Assembly: GCA_016875335.1 (NCBI GenBank)
Contig: VGRO01000033.1
Span: 1-41,515, forward strand
Length of the DNA: 41,515 nt
DNA from: Deltaproteobacteria bacterium
GTDB lineage: Bacteria; Myxococcota_A; UBA9042
Direction of reading: 5' to 3'
The notes beneath the pieces were generated by a model. It saw only the letters and a program-made list of their open reading frames with translations. It ran no database searches and was not told the origin of the DNA. Shown in pieces: positions 1-8,129 of the stretch (position 1 is the stretch's first letter; each line of letters opens with the position of its first letter). The position numbers were made by a program, and so were the translations under genes.

Positions 1-144
1 GCAGCGGGGGGCGGCAAAACCGGGGGCAAAAAAGGTCCGCCGGGCGCTGCCGGGCACGGCGTGGAGGCGAAAAAAGGCGCCGGCACCGCCGCTCCGCGGC
101 TGGCCGGCGCGGGGCGGTGGATTCTGGGCGACCTTTGCGCTTGA
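1..144 (+). CDS. possible 3' end of an upstream gene (partial)
   Basis: Frame 1 is open from the first base of the window to a TGA at 142-144, giving 47 codons. The residues are rich in Gly, Lys, Ala and Pro (KTGGKKGPPG, VEAKKGAG) and end in WILGDLCA. This looks like a low-complexity protein tail, but no family is recognisable and an open frame of this length can occur by chance in DNA this GC-rich. The histidine-kinase promoter candidate overlaps its stop codon, which fits a gene ending here. Confidence 0.3.
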   Translation, partial: AAGGGKTGGKKGPPGAAGHGVEAKKGAGTAAPRLAGAGRWILGDLCA

Positions 145-168
145 CGCCTGCGATCCAAGCGCTACGCT
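141..168 (+). promoter_or_regulatory. sigma70-like promoter candidate for the histidine kinase
   Basis: TTGACG at 141-146 and TACGCT at 163-168 are separated by 16 nt. Transcription would start near 175. That leaves an approximately 50-nt leader containing the AGAGGA Shine-Dalgarno at 212-217 and favours the GTG at 225 over the upstream GTG at 117. Identified by eye only. Confidence 0.5.
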
Positions 169-224
169 CGTCAGGCGGTCGCCGGCTTCCCCACCGTCAC
201 CGCCCCCTCCCAGAGGACGCAACC

Positions 225-1391
225 GTGCGCGTGTTGGTGGTAGAAGCCGACTCCGCGATCCAAGCGGTCCTGGGCGCCCTTGTGCGCGCCCAATGGCCGG
301 ACGCCCAGGTGTGCGCGGCAACAGACGCCGTCGTTTTTGCCGAAGCCATGGTGCGCGGCGGGATCGATCTGTGCGCAGTGCGCCACGAACTGCCCTGGGC
401 CGACGCCTCGGCGGTATTGACTGCCGTCCAGCGCCGAGCGCCTGGGGTGCGCTGCGTGTGCCTGACCACCGCCAGCGCCCCGCAGGTGCTGCTTGCCCTG
501 GGCCGTCGCTGCGCCGAAGAGGCGGTCTGGCACACCGCGACAGTGGACAACGCCGGCCTTGCCGGGCTGGTGTCAGCCTTTGCCGAACTGGACCGCACGT
601 GGACCGACCGCCGCACCCAGCCCCGGCCGACCGGATGGCAGGCGCCCGCGGCCAACGGGCCGATCGCGGCGGCTCCGCCCGCCATCGCCGACAGCCCTCC
701 GCCGCTGCCCGCCGCAACGCTGCACGACCTTCACGAGCCACTGCGGTCGGTCGATCGGTATCTGCAATCGCTGCTCTGCCGTCACGAGGCCCACCTGGTT
801 CCTGAGGCGCGCGACCTGGTCGACAAGGCCCGTGGCGCCGCCGGACGGATGCGACAGCGGCTGGACGCGTTGACTGCGCCGCCACACGGCGCCGCGCCTT
901 CCGATGACGTGTGCGACGCCAACGAGGTACTGCGCCAGACCGTCGCGGACCTGGACGCCATCGTGGCGTCGCGGGCGGCCCAGGTGCGCGCGGGGCCGCT
1001 GCCGACCTTGGCGGTGCGACCGGCCGACCTCGCCGCGGTGCTGCAGAACCTGGTCAGCAACGCCATCAAGTTCTGCTCGGCCGCGACTCCGGTGGTTGAG
1101 ATCGGGGCAGAGGCCGATGGCGACCAATGGCAGTTGTGGGTCGCCGACAACGGCCCCGGCGTCGCATTTGCCGATCGCCAGCGCATCTTCGGCATGTTCG
1201 AGCGCGGAGCCGGCGGCCAAGGCCAACCCGGCAGCGGCATCGGCCTCGCCGTGTGCGCGCGCACCGTGCGGCGCTGGGGCGGCCGCATCTGGGTCGAGGA
1301 CAACCACCCCGCGGGTGCCCGGTTCCTGTGGACGGCGCCCGGCGTTGTCGATGCGGCCTCGGATGCCGCGGGCCAGGCGGTCGCTACGTGA
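225..1391 (+). CDS. sensor histidine kinase with degenerate N-terminal receiver domain
   Basis: 388 aa from a GTG preceded by AGAGGA; the frame can also be opened at GTG 117. Residues 1-120 have a CheY-like layout (VRVLVVEAD at the start, hydrophobic strand, LP turn), but the phosphoacceptor position is Arg53 (CAVRHELP) and the conserved Lys region is missing, so this is probably a pseudo-receiver. An Ala/Pro linker follows, then a HisKA-type H-box HDLHEPLR with His167. The HATPase domain has an N box (LQNLVSNAIKF), G1 (DNGPGV), an F box (IFGMFER) and G2 (GSGIGLAV). No membrane segment is visible, so the kinase is probably cytoplasmic. The gene 70 nt downstream encodes an intact receiver and is the natural phosphotransfer partner (inference). 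The kinase call is firm; its signal is unknown. Confidence 0.88.
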   Translation: MRVLVVEADSAIQAVLGALVRAQWPDAQVCAATDAVVFAEAMVRGGIDLCAVRHELPWADASAVLTAVQRRAPGVRCVCLTTASAPQVLLALGRRCAEEAVWHTATVDNAGLAGLVSAFAELDRTWTDRRTQPRPTGWQAPAANGPIAAAPPAIADSPPPLPAATLHDLHEPLRSVDRYLQSLLCRHEAHLVPEARDLVDKARGAAGRMRQRLDALTAPPHGAAPSDDVCDANEVLRQTVADLDAIVASRAAQVRAGPLPTLAVRPADLAAVLQNLVSNAIKFCSAATPVVEIGAEADGDQWQLWVADNGPGVAFADRQRIFGMFERGAGGQGQPGSGIGLAVCARTVRRWGGRIWVEDNHPAGARFLWTAPGVVDAASDAAGQAVAT

Positions 1392-1414
1392 GTGCTGTGG
1401 TAATCAAAAGTTTT

Positions 1415-1443
1415 TTGACGACGGTGTCGCATGTGGCAGTGTA
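1415..1443 (+). promoter_or_regulatory. weak promoter candidate before the GGDEF-EAL gene
   Basis: The gap between the kinase and the next gene is locally AT-rich. It contains TTGACG at 1415-1420 and, 17 nt on, AGTGTA at 1438-1443, a poor -10. A 6-bp inverted repeat (TCAAAA, 3 nt, TTTTGA) overlaps the -35 and could be an operator. The downstream gene has a good GGGAGGTG ribosome binding site. Confidence 0.3.
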
Positions 1444-1461
1444 CGCCCGGGAGGTGGGTCC

Positions 1462-3636
1462 ATGACCGCGCAGCCGCTGCAAGTGCTGGTGCTCGAAGAC
1501 ACCGAGGCTGACCGCCTGTTCGTGCAGGACGCACTCGTCGGCGGCAGCGCCTTTCAGTTCGACGTGCGGTTCGCCGACACGGTTGCCGAACTCATCGCGA
1601 AGGCCAGGCAGGTCCCTCCCGACGTCGCCCTCATCGACCTCTGCGTTCCGGACAGCGCCGGGTTGCCGACTTGGCGCGCGGTCAGCGCCGGCATCCCCGG
1701 GACGCCGATCGTGGTGCAAAGCGGCTTGCAGGATGAGGAACTCGCCATCCAGGCACTGGGCGAAGGCGCGCAAGACTACCTTGTCAAGGGCCGCTTCAGC
1801 CACAGCCAACTGGTCCGCGCGTTGCGGTTCGCGGTGCAGCGCCACACGACCGAGGCCGCGTTGCGCCTGACCCAGCAGCGCTATCAGTTGGCGGCCGAAG
1901 GGTCCAACGACGGCATCTGGGATTGGGACCTTCACTGCGGCGAATTGTGGCTCTCGCCGCGTTGGACGGCCATCGTCGGCTTGCCACAGGATGCGCTGCG
2001 CGACGACCCCGCCGGTTGGATGGCCCTGGTCCACCCCGACGACGTCGACGGCTTCGCGGCTGCAATCATGGCGCACAGCGACGGACTTAGCAGTCACCTC
2101 GAGCACGAGCACCGCATGCGCCACGCCGACGGCCAATGGCGGTGGGTGCTGTGCAGGGGCCTCGCCACCCGGGACGACCAGGGCCGCGCGGTGCGCATGG
2201 CCGGTTCGCTGACCGACGCGACGGCCCGCAAACAGGCCGAAGAGCGGTTGTTGCACGATGCGCTGCACGACCGGCTGACGGGGCTTGCCAACCGCGTGCT
2301 GTGCCTCGATCGCATTGCGCTGGCTTTGTCGCGCGCCCGCCGCAGTCCAGAGCGGCGTTTCGCCGTGCTGTTTCTCGACCTCGACCGCTTCAAGCTGGTC
2401 AACGACAGCCTCGGGCACTTGGCCGGCGATGCCCTGCTGGTCGAGATGGCCGACCGGCTGCGCTTGACCGTGCGGCCGAGCGACACCGTGGCGCGCATGG
2501 GCGGCGACGAATTCTGCGTGGTGCTCGAGGACATCGGTGGCCCCACGGCGGCCATGCGCATCGCTGAGCGCATCCAGGCCGCGTTGGCCGCGCCGGTCGC
2601 CCTTGCAGGCACTGAAGTGGTGGTCACCGCCAGCATTGGCATCGCGCTGCACGATCCCGCCCACCAGCGCCCCGAGGACCTCATCCGCGATGCCGACATG
2701 GCGATGTACCGCGCCAAAGAGGGCGGCAAGGCCCGGCACAAGGTGTCGGACAGCGGTCTGCACTTGATGGCCGTCGAGCAGCTCGAACTGGAGACGGACC
2801 TGCGCCGCTCGGTCGCACGCGGCGAGCTCGGCGTCGTGTTCCAGCCCATCGTAGCCTTGGCCACGGGCCACGTGGTGGGCGTCGAAGCGTTGGCGCGCTG
2901 GCAGCACCCACAGCGCGGCGCGGTGGCGCCCGACAAGTTCATCGCGTTCGCCGAAGAGACCGGCCTCATCGTCGAATTGGGCCGCCACCTCATCGACCGC
3001 ACCCTCAGCCTTTTCGCCGCGTTCGAGCGTGCCCACCCCGACCGCCGCGGCCAGTTGCGTGTCGCCGTCAACCTGTCGCCGCGCCAGTTCTGGGAGCCCG
3101 ACCTGGTCAGCGAACTGCTCGACACCATGCATCGGCACGAGTTCGCCCCGCAGCGGCTGGTCCTGGAAATCACCGAGAGCGCGCTGATGCGCGACTGGCG
3201 CCAAGCCGCGGCCATGCTCGATCCGCTGCGCAAGTTGGGCGTGCGCGTGCACCTGGACGACTTCGGGACCGGCTACTCGTCGTTGTCGCAGCTCCAGCGC
3301 CTGCCCTTGGACACGCTCAAAATCGATCGCAGCTTCGTCACCGGCCTGGGCGATCGCCTCGCCGACCTCGAGATCGTCCGCGCCGTCGCGACCATGGCGC
3401 ACACCCTCGGCAAGACCGTGGTGGCCGAGGGCATCGAACAGCCCGGCCAGTACGAGGCCGTTCGGGCGCTGGGCATCCAGGAGGCCCAGGGCTGGCTCTT
3501 CGGCAAACCCGTCAGCGCGCTGCACGACATCGCAGTGACCTGGACCCAGCGCTCGGAGCAGGCGGGACGCTTGCCGGCTGGCCCGCGGCGGACCGCGCCG
3601 GTGGTGGTGGCCGGGGCGGCGCTCCACGCAGGCTGA
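1462..3636 (+). CDS. REC-PAS-GGDEF-EAL cyclic-di-GMP signalling protein
   Basis: 724 aa from an ATG with GGGAGGTG upstream; the same frame is open further 5' but overlaps the kinase. Domains: receiver, about residues 1-120, with an acidic pocket (LEDTEAD), phosphoacceptor Asp59 (LIDLCVP) and a Lys in YLVKG; PAS, about 133-255 (GIWDWDL, W..LVHPDD); GGDEF, about 265-430; EAL, about 440-690. The diguanylate cyclase loop GGDEF (347-351) is intact and preceded by an inhibitory-site RxxD (RPSD, 338-341). The EAL domain keeps EAL (475-477), NLSPRQF, LEITES, DDFGTGYSS and VAEGIEQ. Both synthesis and hydrolysis of c-di-GMP therefore look possible, with the balance set by phosphorylation of the receiver. 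The upstream kinase is the likely input (inference). Confidence 0.93.
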   Translation: MTAQPLQVLVLEDTEADRLFVQDALVGGSAFQFDVRFADTVAELIAKARQVPPDVALIDLCVPDSAGLPTWRAVSAGIPGTPIVVQSGLQDEELAIQALGEGAQDYLVKGRFSHSQLVRALRFAVQRHTTEAALRLTQQRYQLAAEGSNDGIWDWDLHCGELWLSPRWTAIVGLPQDALRDDPAGWMALVHPDDVDGFAAAIMAHSDGLSSHLEHEHRMRHADGQWRWVLCRGLATRDDQGRAVRMAGSLTDATARKQAEERLLHDALHDRLTGLANRVLCLDRIALALSRARRSPERRFAVLFLDLDRFKLVNDSLGHLAGDALLVEMADRLRLTVRPSDTVARMGGDEFCVVLEDIGGPTAAMRIAERIQAALAAPVALAGTEVVVTASIGIALHDPAHQRPEDLIRDADMAMYRAKEGGKARHKVSDSGLHLMAVEQLELETDLRRSVARGELGVVFQPIVALATGHVVGVEALARWQHPQRGAVAPDKFIAFAEETGLIVELGRHLIDRTLSLFAAFERAHPDRRGQLRVAVNLSPRQFWEPDLVSELLDTMHRHEFAPQRLVLEITESALMRDWRQAAAMLDPLRKLGVRVHLDDFGTGYSSLSQLQRLPLDTLKIDRSFVTGLGDRLADLEIVRAVATMAHTLGKTVVAEGIEQPGQYEAVRALGIQEAQGWLFGKPVSALHDIAVTWTQRSEQAGRLPAGPRRTAPVVVAGAALHAG

Positions 3637-3683
3637 CGGCGGCGCTCGCCCTGCCGCCAATGCGGGATTTTGTCGGAGCCCTG

Positions 3684-3692
3684 TGGCATACT
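3684..3692 (+). promoter_or_regulatory. extended -10 candidate for ppk
   Basis: TGGCATACT is an extended -10 (TGN then CATACT at 3687-3692) with no convincing -35. It lies 36 nt before the ATG at 3729 and downstream of the alternative ATG at 3660, so it supports the later start if real. Confidence 0.25.
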
Positions 3693-3728
3693 GCCGACCG
3701 GGACACGCAACCTGCCCGTGCCGTCTGC

Positions 3729-5936
3729 ATGATCGTCGATCCCGACCACTTCGACCGCGCTGGCGGTACCCCGGCTTTCGATTCTTTCGGTTCAGGAGAG
3801 CGGCCCGCCGTCACCCAATCGCCCTCCGGTCAGTTTGCCGCCGTCGCCTGGCCCTCCACGCACGAGCCGCCGGGGCCGCACGAGTTCCTGAACCGCGAAC
3901 TCAGCCGGCTGGCGTTCAACACCCGGGTGCTGGCGCAGGCGCGCGATCCGACGGTGCCGCTCTTGGAGCGGCTGCGGTTCCTGACCATCTCGTCGTCGAA
4001 CCTGGACGAGTTCTTCGAGATTCGGGTGTCGCGGCTGCAGCAGCAGGTGGTGTACGGACTGGCCGCAAAGAGCCCCGACGGCCGCTCGGCCCAGGACATC
4101 CTCGACCTCGTCGCCTCCGAGGCGCACCTGCTGGTGGCGGAGCAATACCGCGTGCTGCAAGATGAGTTGCTGCCGGCGCTCGAAGCCGCGGGCATCCGCT
4201 TGCTGCGCGAGGACGCGTGGTCGCCCGGCCAGCGCCAGTGGCTGCGCGACTATTTCTCCAGCGACGTGCTGCCGGTGTTGACGCCCATCGGGCTGGATCC
4301 CGTCCATCCGTTCCCGTTGGTCCAGAACAAGAACTTTGTGCTCATCGTGTCGCTCGATGGCGCAGACGCGTTTGGCCGTCGCTCGGGCATCGCGGTGGTG
4401 CAGGTGCCGCGGTCGCTGCCGCGGGTCCTGCGCTTGCCGGCGGGCCTGGATGGCGGCACCCGCGATTTCGCACTGCTGTCTACGGTGGTGCAGTCGTTCG
4501 TCGGCGACCTGTTCCCTGGCATGAGCGTGGCCGGCTGCGCGCCGTTCCGCATCACCCGCGATTCGGACCTCTTCGTCGCCGAGGAGGAGACCGATGATCT
4601 GCTTGAGGCCCTCAAGGGCGAGCTGAACCGCCGCAACGACGGCGACGCGGTGCGCCTCGAAATCGGCGAGCAATGCACGCCCGAGATGGCGCGCTTTCTG
4701 CTCGCACAGTTCGAATTGACCGACGCGGAGCTGTACCGCGTGCCCGGCCCGGTCAACCTGCATCGCCTGGCGGCCCTCATCGACCTCGCTGACCGGCCTG
4801 ATCTGCGCTGGCCGCCGCACGTGCCGCGCATTCCGGCGCCGTTGCAGGGCAAGGCCATGGACGGCAAGGGCGGCATGTTCCGGGTGTTGCGCGACACCCC
4901 GGTCGTGCTGCACCACCCGTACGATTCGGCGGCACCGGTGCTGGAGTTCGTGCGGCAGGCAGCGGCGGATCCCGACGTGCTGGCGATCAAGATGACGCTC
5001 TACCGCACCGGCGCGAGTTCGCCGTTCGCCCGGGCGCTCATCGACGCGGCGCGCGCCGGCAAGGACGTGACGGCGGTCGTAGAACTGCGGGCGCGCTTCG
5101 ACGAGGCTGCCAACATCGACCTTGCGACCGAACTGCAAAACGCGGGCGCCAACGTGGTGTACGGCGTTGTCGGGCACAAGACCCACGCCAAGATGACACT
5201 GGTCGTGCGTCGCGAAGCGCAACGGCTGCGCCGCTACGTGCACCTGGGTACGGGCAACTACCACCCGGTGACTGCGCGGCTCTACACCGACGTGAGCCTG
5301 TTGTCCTGCGATCCGGTGCTCGCCGAAGACGTCCATCAAGTGTTCCTCACCTTGACGGGGTTGGGCGGCGTCCGGCCCCTGCAACGGTTGCTTCAGAGCC
5401 CGTTCACGCTCCAGCCGGCGATCATCGCGCGCATCGACGACGAAGCCGTTGCCGCCCAGAACGGCCAGCCGGCCGGCATCCGCGCCAAGATGAACGCGCT
5501 GACCGAGCCGCAGGTGATCGCCGCCCTGTACCGCGCCAGCCAGGCTGGCGTGCCCATCGACCTGGTGGTTCGCGGCATCTGTTGCCTCAGGCCCGGGGTG
5601 CCGGGACTATCTGAGAACATCCGCGTCCGCGGGCTGGTCGGCCGCTTCTTGGAGCACGCGCGCTGCTGGTGGTTCGAGAGCCGCGAGGAGTTGTACTGCA
5701 GCAGCGCTGACTGGATGGAGCGCAACCTGCACCGCCGGGTCGAAGTGGCCTTCCCGCTCGACGATCCCGAATTGCGCCGCAAGATCAAAGCGCAGTGCCT
5801 CGACGCGGCGCTGTACGACACCAAGGGCGCCTGGCTTTTGCAGGGCGACGGCACCTACTTGCGGCCGCCGCCCGATGCGCCTCCCTATTCCGTCCAAGAC
5901 GCCTTGGTGCGCGCCGACCTGGCCGAATTGCGGTAG
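3729..5936 (+). CDS. ppk1: polyphosphate kinase 1
   Basis: 735 aa from ATG 3729; an upstream in-frame ATG at 3660 would add 23 residues unlike PPK1. PPK1 reversibly transfers the gamma phosphate of ATP onto polyphosphate chains. The conserved N-terminus (FLNRELSRLAFNTRVL) starts about 55 residues in and is followed by the NLDEFFEIRV block. The autophosphorylated His lies in GHKTHAKM (about His486) and the second catalytic His in FLEHARCWWF (about His643). RPGVPGLSENIRV and SSADWMERNLHRRVE are also family-typical. The C-terminus is complete. The stop is 3 nt before the rlmN-like gene, so the two are probably cotranscribed. The motif set leaves little doubt about family. Confidence 0.96.
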   Translation: MIVDPDHFDRAGGTPAFDSFGSGERPAVTQSPSGQFAAVAWPSTHEPPGPHEFLNRELSRLAFNTRVLAQARDPTVPLLERLRFLTISSSNLDEFFEIRVSRLQQQVVYGLAAKSPDGRSAQDILDLVASEAHLLVAEQYRVLQDELLPALEAAGIRLLREDAWSPGQRQWLRDYFSSDVLPVLTPIGLDPVHPFPLVQNKNFVLIVSLDGADAFGRRSGIAVVQVPRSLPRVLRLPAGLDGGTRDFALLSTVVQSFVGDLFPGMSVAGCAPFRITRDSDLFVAEEETDDLLEALKGELNRRNDGDAVRLEIGEQCTPEMARFLLAQFELTDAELYRVPGPVNLHRLAALIDLADRPDLRWPPHVPRIPAPLQGKAMDGKGGMFRVLRDTPVVLHHPYDSAAPVLEFVRQAAADPDVLAIKMTLYRTGASSPFARALIDAARAGKDVTAVVELRARFDEAANIDLATELQNAGANVVYGVVGHKTHAKMTLVVRREAQRLRRYVHLGTGNYHPVTARLYTDVSLLSCDPVLAEDVHQVFLTLTGLGGVRPLQRLLQSPFTLQPAIIARIDDEAVAAQNGQPAGIRAKMNALTEPQVIAALYRASQAGVPIDLVVRGICCLRPGVPGLSENIRVRGLVGRFLEHARCWWFESREELYCSSADWMERNLHRRVEVAFPLDDPELRRKIKAQCLDAALYDTKGAWLLQGDGTYLRPPPDAPPYSVQDALVRADLAELR

Positions 5937-5939
5937 CCC

Positions 5940-6995
5940 ATGGCCTCGATCGTCGGCACGCCGCCCGTGCGGCTGCGCGCGCTTTTCCAGGACGCTGGAC
6001 TGCGGCCCCACCAGGCCCGCTTGGCCGTGCACGCTCTGGCGACGTCCACGTGGCGAAAAGGGCTGTCGTGGCCCGACGCCTTGGCACGACTCGGCCGGCA
6101 GGCGCGCGCCGTGGCCGAGGCGGTGATGCAGGCGCCGCCGGGGGTCGTCGTGCGCCAGGTGGCGGTGGCGGCCGACGGCACGCGCAAGCTGCTCGTTGCA
6201 CTGCCGGACGGTGCGCTGGTCGAGAGCGTCGTCATCGCGGCCACCGATGGCGATCGCACCACCTTGTGCGTGTCGAGTCAGGTGGGCTGCGGCAGGCGCT
6301 GCACGTTTTGCGAAACGGGTCGTCTCGGGCTGGTGCGCAACCTCGAGTCCTCCGAGATTGCGGCGCAATTGCTCTTGGCCCGCGCACACTGGGAGCCCGT
6401 GCGCGGTGCTCGACCGCCGATCCGCAACGTCGTGTTCATGGGCATGGGCGAGCCGCTCGACAACCTCGACGCGGTGGCGGATGCCGTGGCGGTGATGACC
6501 GATCCGGTGGCCGGCGGGCTTTCGTGGCGGCACGTGACCGTGAGCACCGTAGGCGTCGCCTGGAAGCTGCCGGACTTCTTTGCCAAGGTTCGCGCCAACC
6601 TGGCGGTGAGCCTCAACGCCCCCGACGACGACCGCCGTGCGCGCTGGATGCCGATCAACAGCCGCTGCGACCTGGCGTCGCTCAAGGCGGCGCTGCAACA
6701 GCACCTGCCGGCGGACCGCGACGTGCTGGTCGAGTACATCGTCTTCGATGGCCACAATGACCGCGACGCCGACGCCGACCTGTTGATCCGCTGGCTCGGC
6801 GGCCTGCCTGCGCGCCTGAACCTCATCGTGGCAAACCCTGGACCTGATCGACACCTGCGCACCCCGACGATGGACCGCGTGCGCGCCCTGCACCAGCGCT
6901 TGCTCGCCGCCGGCATTCGCGCGATGGTGCGCCACCCGCACGGCCGCGACATTGGCGGAGCTTGCGGTCAACTCGCGGCTTCGGCCACCGCCTGA
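5940..6995 (+). CDS. rlmN: RlmN/Cfr-family radical SAM rRNA adenine methyltransferase
   Basis: 351 aa, starting 3 nt after the ppk1 stop. RlmN places the C2 methyl on A2503 of 23S rRNA (and A37 of some tRNAs). Visible marks are a helical N-terminal domain, the radical SAM triad Cys117/Cys121/Cys124 (VGCGRRCTFC), the upstream conserved Cys110 (TTLCVSSQ), FMGMGEPLDN, HVTVSTVG, SLNAPDD, and the methyl-carrying Cys342 in GACGQL. All residues needed for the two-SAM mechanism are present. The segment after the cluster reads CETGRLG, where most RlmN proteins I know have CxTG with Ala or Ser in place of Glu. It could therefore be a paralogous RlmN-like enzyme rather than the housekeeping copy. Confidence 0.88.
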   Translation: MASIVGTPPVRLRALFQDAGLRPHQARLAVHALATSTWRKGLSWPDALARLGRQARAVAEAVMQAPPGVVVRQVAVAADGTRKLLVALPDGALVESVVIAATDGDRTTLCVSSQVGCGRRCTFCETGRLGLVRNLESSEIAAQLLLARAHWEPVRGARPPIRNVVFMGMGEPLDNLDAVADAVAVMTDPVAGGLSWRHVTVSTVGVAWKLPDFFAKVRANLAVSLNAPDDDRRARWMPINSRCDLASLKAALQQHLPADRDVLVEYIVFDGHNDRDADADLLIRWLGGLPARLNLIVANPGPDRHLRTPTMDRVRALHQRLLAAGIRAMVRHPHGRDIGGACGQLAASATA

Positions 6996-7067
6996 ATGTT
7001 CCCCCGTCCACCGGCGTTGTGCCCCCACCGCCGCCCCATCCGGCCCGACCCGACCACCGTGAACACG

Positions 7068-8114
7068 ATGCACCTAGCCGCGCCCCTCCGCATCCTCAGC
7101 GTCCTGGCCCTTGCCTGGGTCCCCGACACTGCGCTGGCCGCTGTGGCGTCGACCCCGTGGCAGTTTGCAAAGGCCGAGTTCGCGGACAATGGCCAGGCGA
7201 TCGAGCATGTGACTGTCCGCGCGCGGACCGCAGGCGGCCACGAGACCTTTGTGCGCTTCGCCATTGCCAACGCCGGGTTTCGCAAGGGCGCGCTCGAGGT
7301 CACCTTTCGCCAGGAGTCGCCGCAGGGCACCTTCTATGGCAAGGAGACCTTCCAAAAAGGCAGCTACACGCTCGACGGCGTCAAACTGGGCCTGCGGGCG
7401 GGCAAGCACACCTTGGCCTCGGCGGGCGGCCAGTTGACCGCTACGTTCGATTTCGGTTCGACCACGGCGACGGTGGTGCTGTCGAGCGGCCTCTCGCCGT
7501 TTTCGGTCAGCGACAAGAACGGCAGCGGATATACCTGGCGCGAGCTGATGGTGCCGATGGGCAAGGTTGCGGTGACGTGCGCGCAGGCCAACGGCAAGGG
7601 CTGGGAGGGCGGCGCAACCGCCTATGCCGTCCACGAGGCCTCGACCACCACGGCGCACCAGATCTACGACCGGAGCGTGCAGCTTTTCCATTTTGGCGCG
7701 CCGCACCTGGTCATCGACTACATCGTGCTGCCCAAGGATCGTGGGGGCCGGCCGCTCGGCTTTTTGGTCGCCTCGGGCAAGGGCAAGACGGTCGCGGCCG
7801 AAGTGCAGAAGGAAACGCGCGAACTGGAGAAGGTCGACCCCTCGACCGACTACCGCGTACCGTACAGCGTGAGCGTGCTGGCCAAGCGCGGCAACGCCCG
7901 GGCGGCGATCAAGCTCACCGGCGAGAAACAGGTGGGACGCGACGACGACCTCGCCGACCTACCGTGGGCCGCCCGCAAGGCCGTGGGCGCGGTGATGCAC
8001 CCGATCACCTACCTCATCAAGGGCGCGGCGCAGGCCGAGGTTCAACCGAACCCCACGGAGCCGGCGATCAACATCGACGCCGCGGTCAAGTACAAGTACG
8101 CACAGACGCGCTGA
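7068..8114 (+). CDS. secreted beta-rich protein of unknown function
   Basis: 348 aa from ATG 7068; GTG 7059 is an alternative and the frame opens at 6996. A Sec signal peptide (PLRILSVLALAW...ALA) is cleaved near residue 23. The mature part is rich in alternating strands (GALEVTFRQE, FYGKETFQKG, LTATFDFGSTTATVVLSS) and has few Cys. The layout recalls lipocalin-like or Svf1/CrtC-type beta-barrels, but this is only a resemblance. A lysine-rich stretch ends the protein (VKYKYAQTR). It sits 72 nt after rlmN and 15 nt before an MBL-fold gene, so it may share a transcript with both. Function not recognised. Confidence 0.8.
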   Translation: MHLAAPLRILSVLALAWVPDTALAAVASTPWQFAKAEFADNGQAIEHVTVRARTAGGHETFVRFAIANAGFRKGALEVTFRQESPQGTFYGKETFQKGSYTLDGVKLGLRAGKHTLASAGGQLTATFDFGSTTATVVLSSGLSPFSVSDKNGSGYTWRELMVPMGKVAVTCAQANGKGWEGGATAYAVHEASTTTAHQIYDRSVQLFHFGAPHLVIDYIVLPKDRGGRPLGFLVASGKGKTVAAEVQKETRELEKVDPSTDYRVPYSVSVLAKRGNARAAIKLTGEKQVGRDDDLADLPWAARKAVGAVMHPITYLIKGAAQAEVQPNPTEPAINIDAAVKYKYAQTR

Positions 8115-8129
8115 GTCCGAGGCAAGCCG

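Noticed and set aside
1411..1416. T6 run before the GGDEF-EAL gene as a phase-variable or terminator tract
   Set aside because: The run is short, is not preceded by a GC-rich stem and lies outside any coding frame; it more likely belongs to the promoter region.
1384..3660. A 758-codon open frame on the minus strand across the GGDEF-EAL gene
   Set aside because: The plus strand carries clear REC, PAS, GGDEF and EAL motifs in full. The antisense frame has no recognisable domain and is a composition effect of GC-rich codon use.
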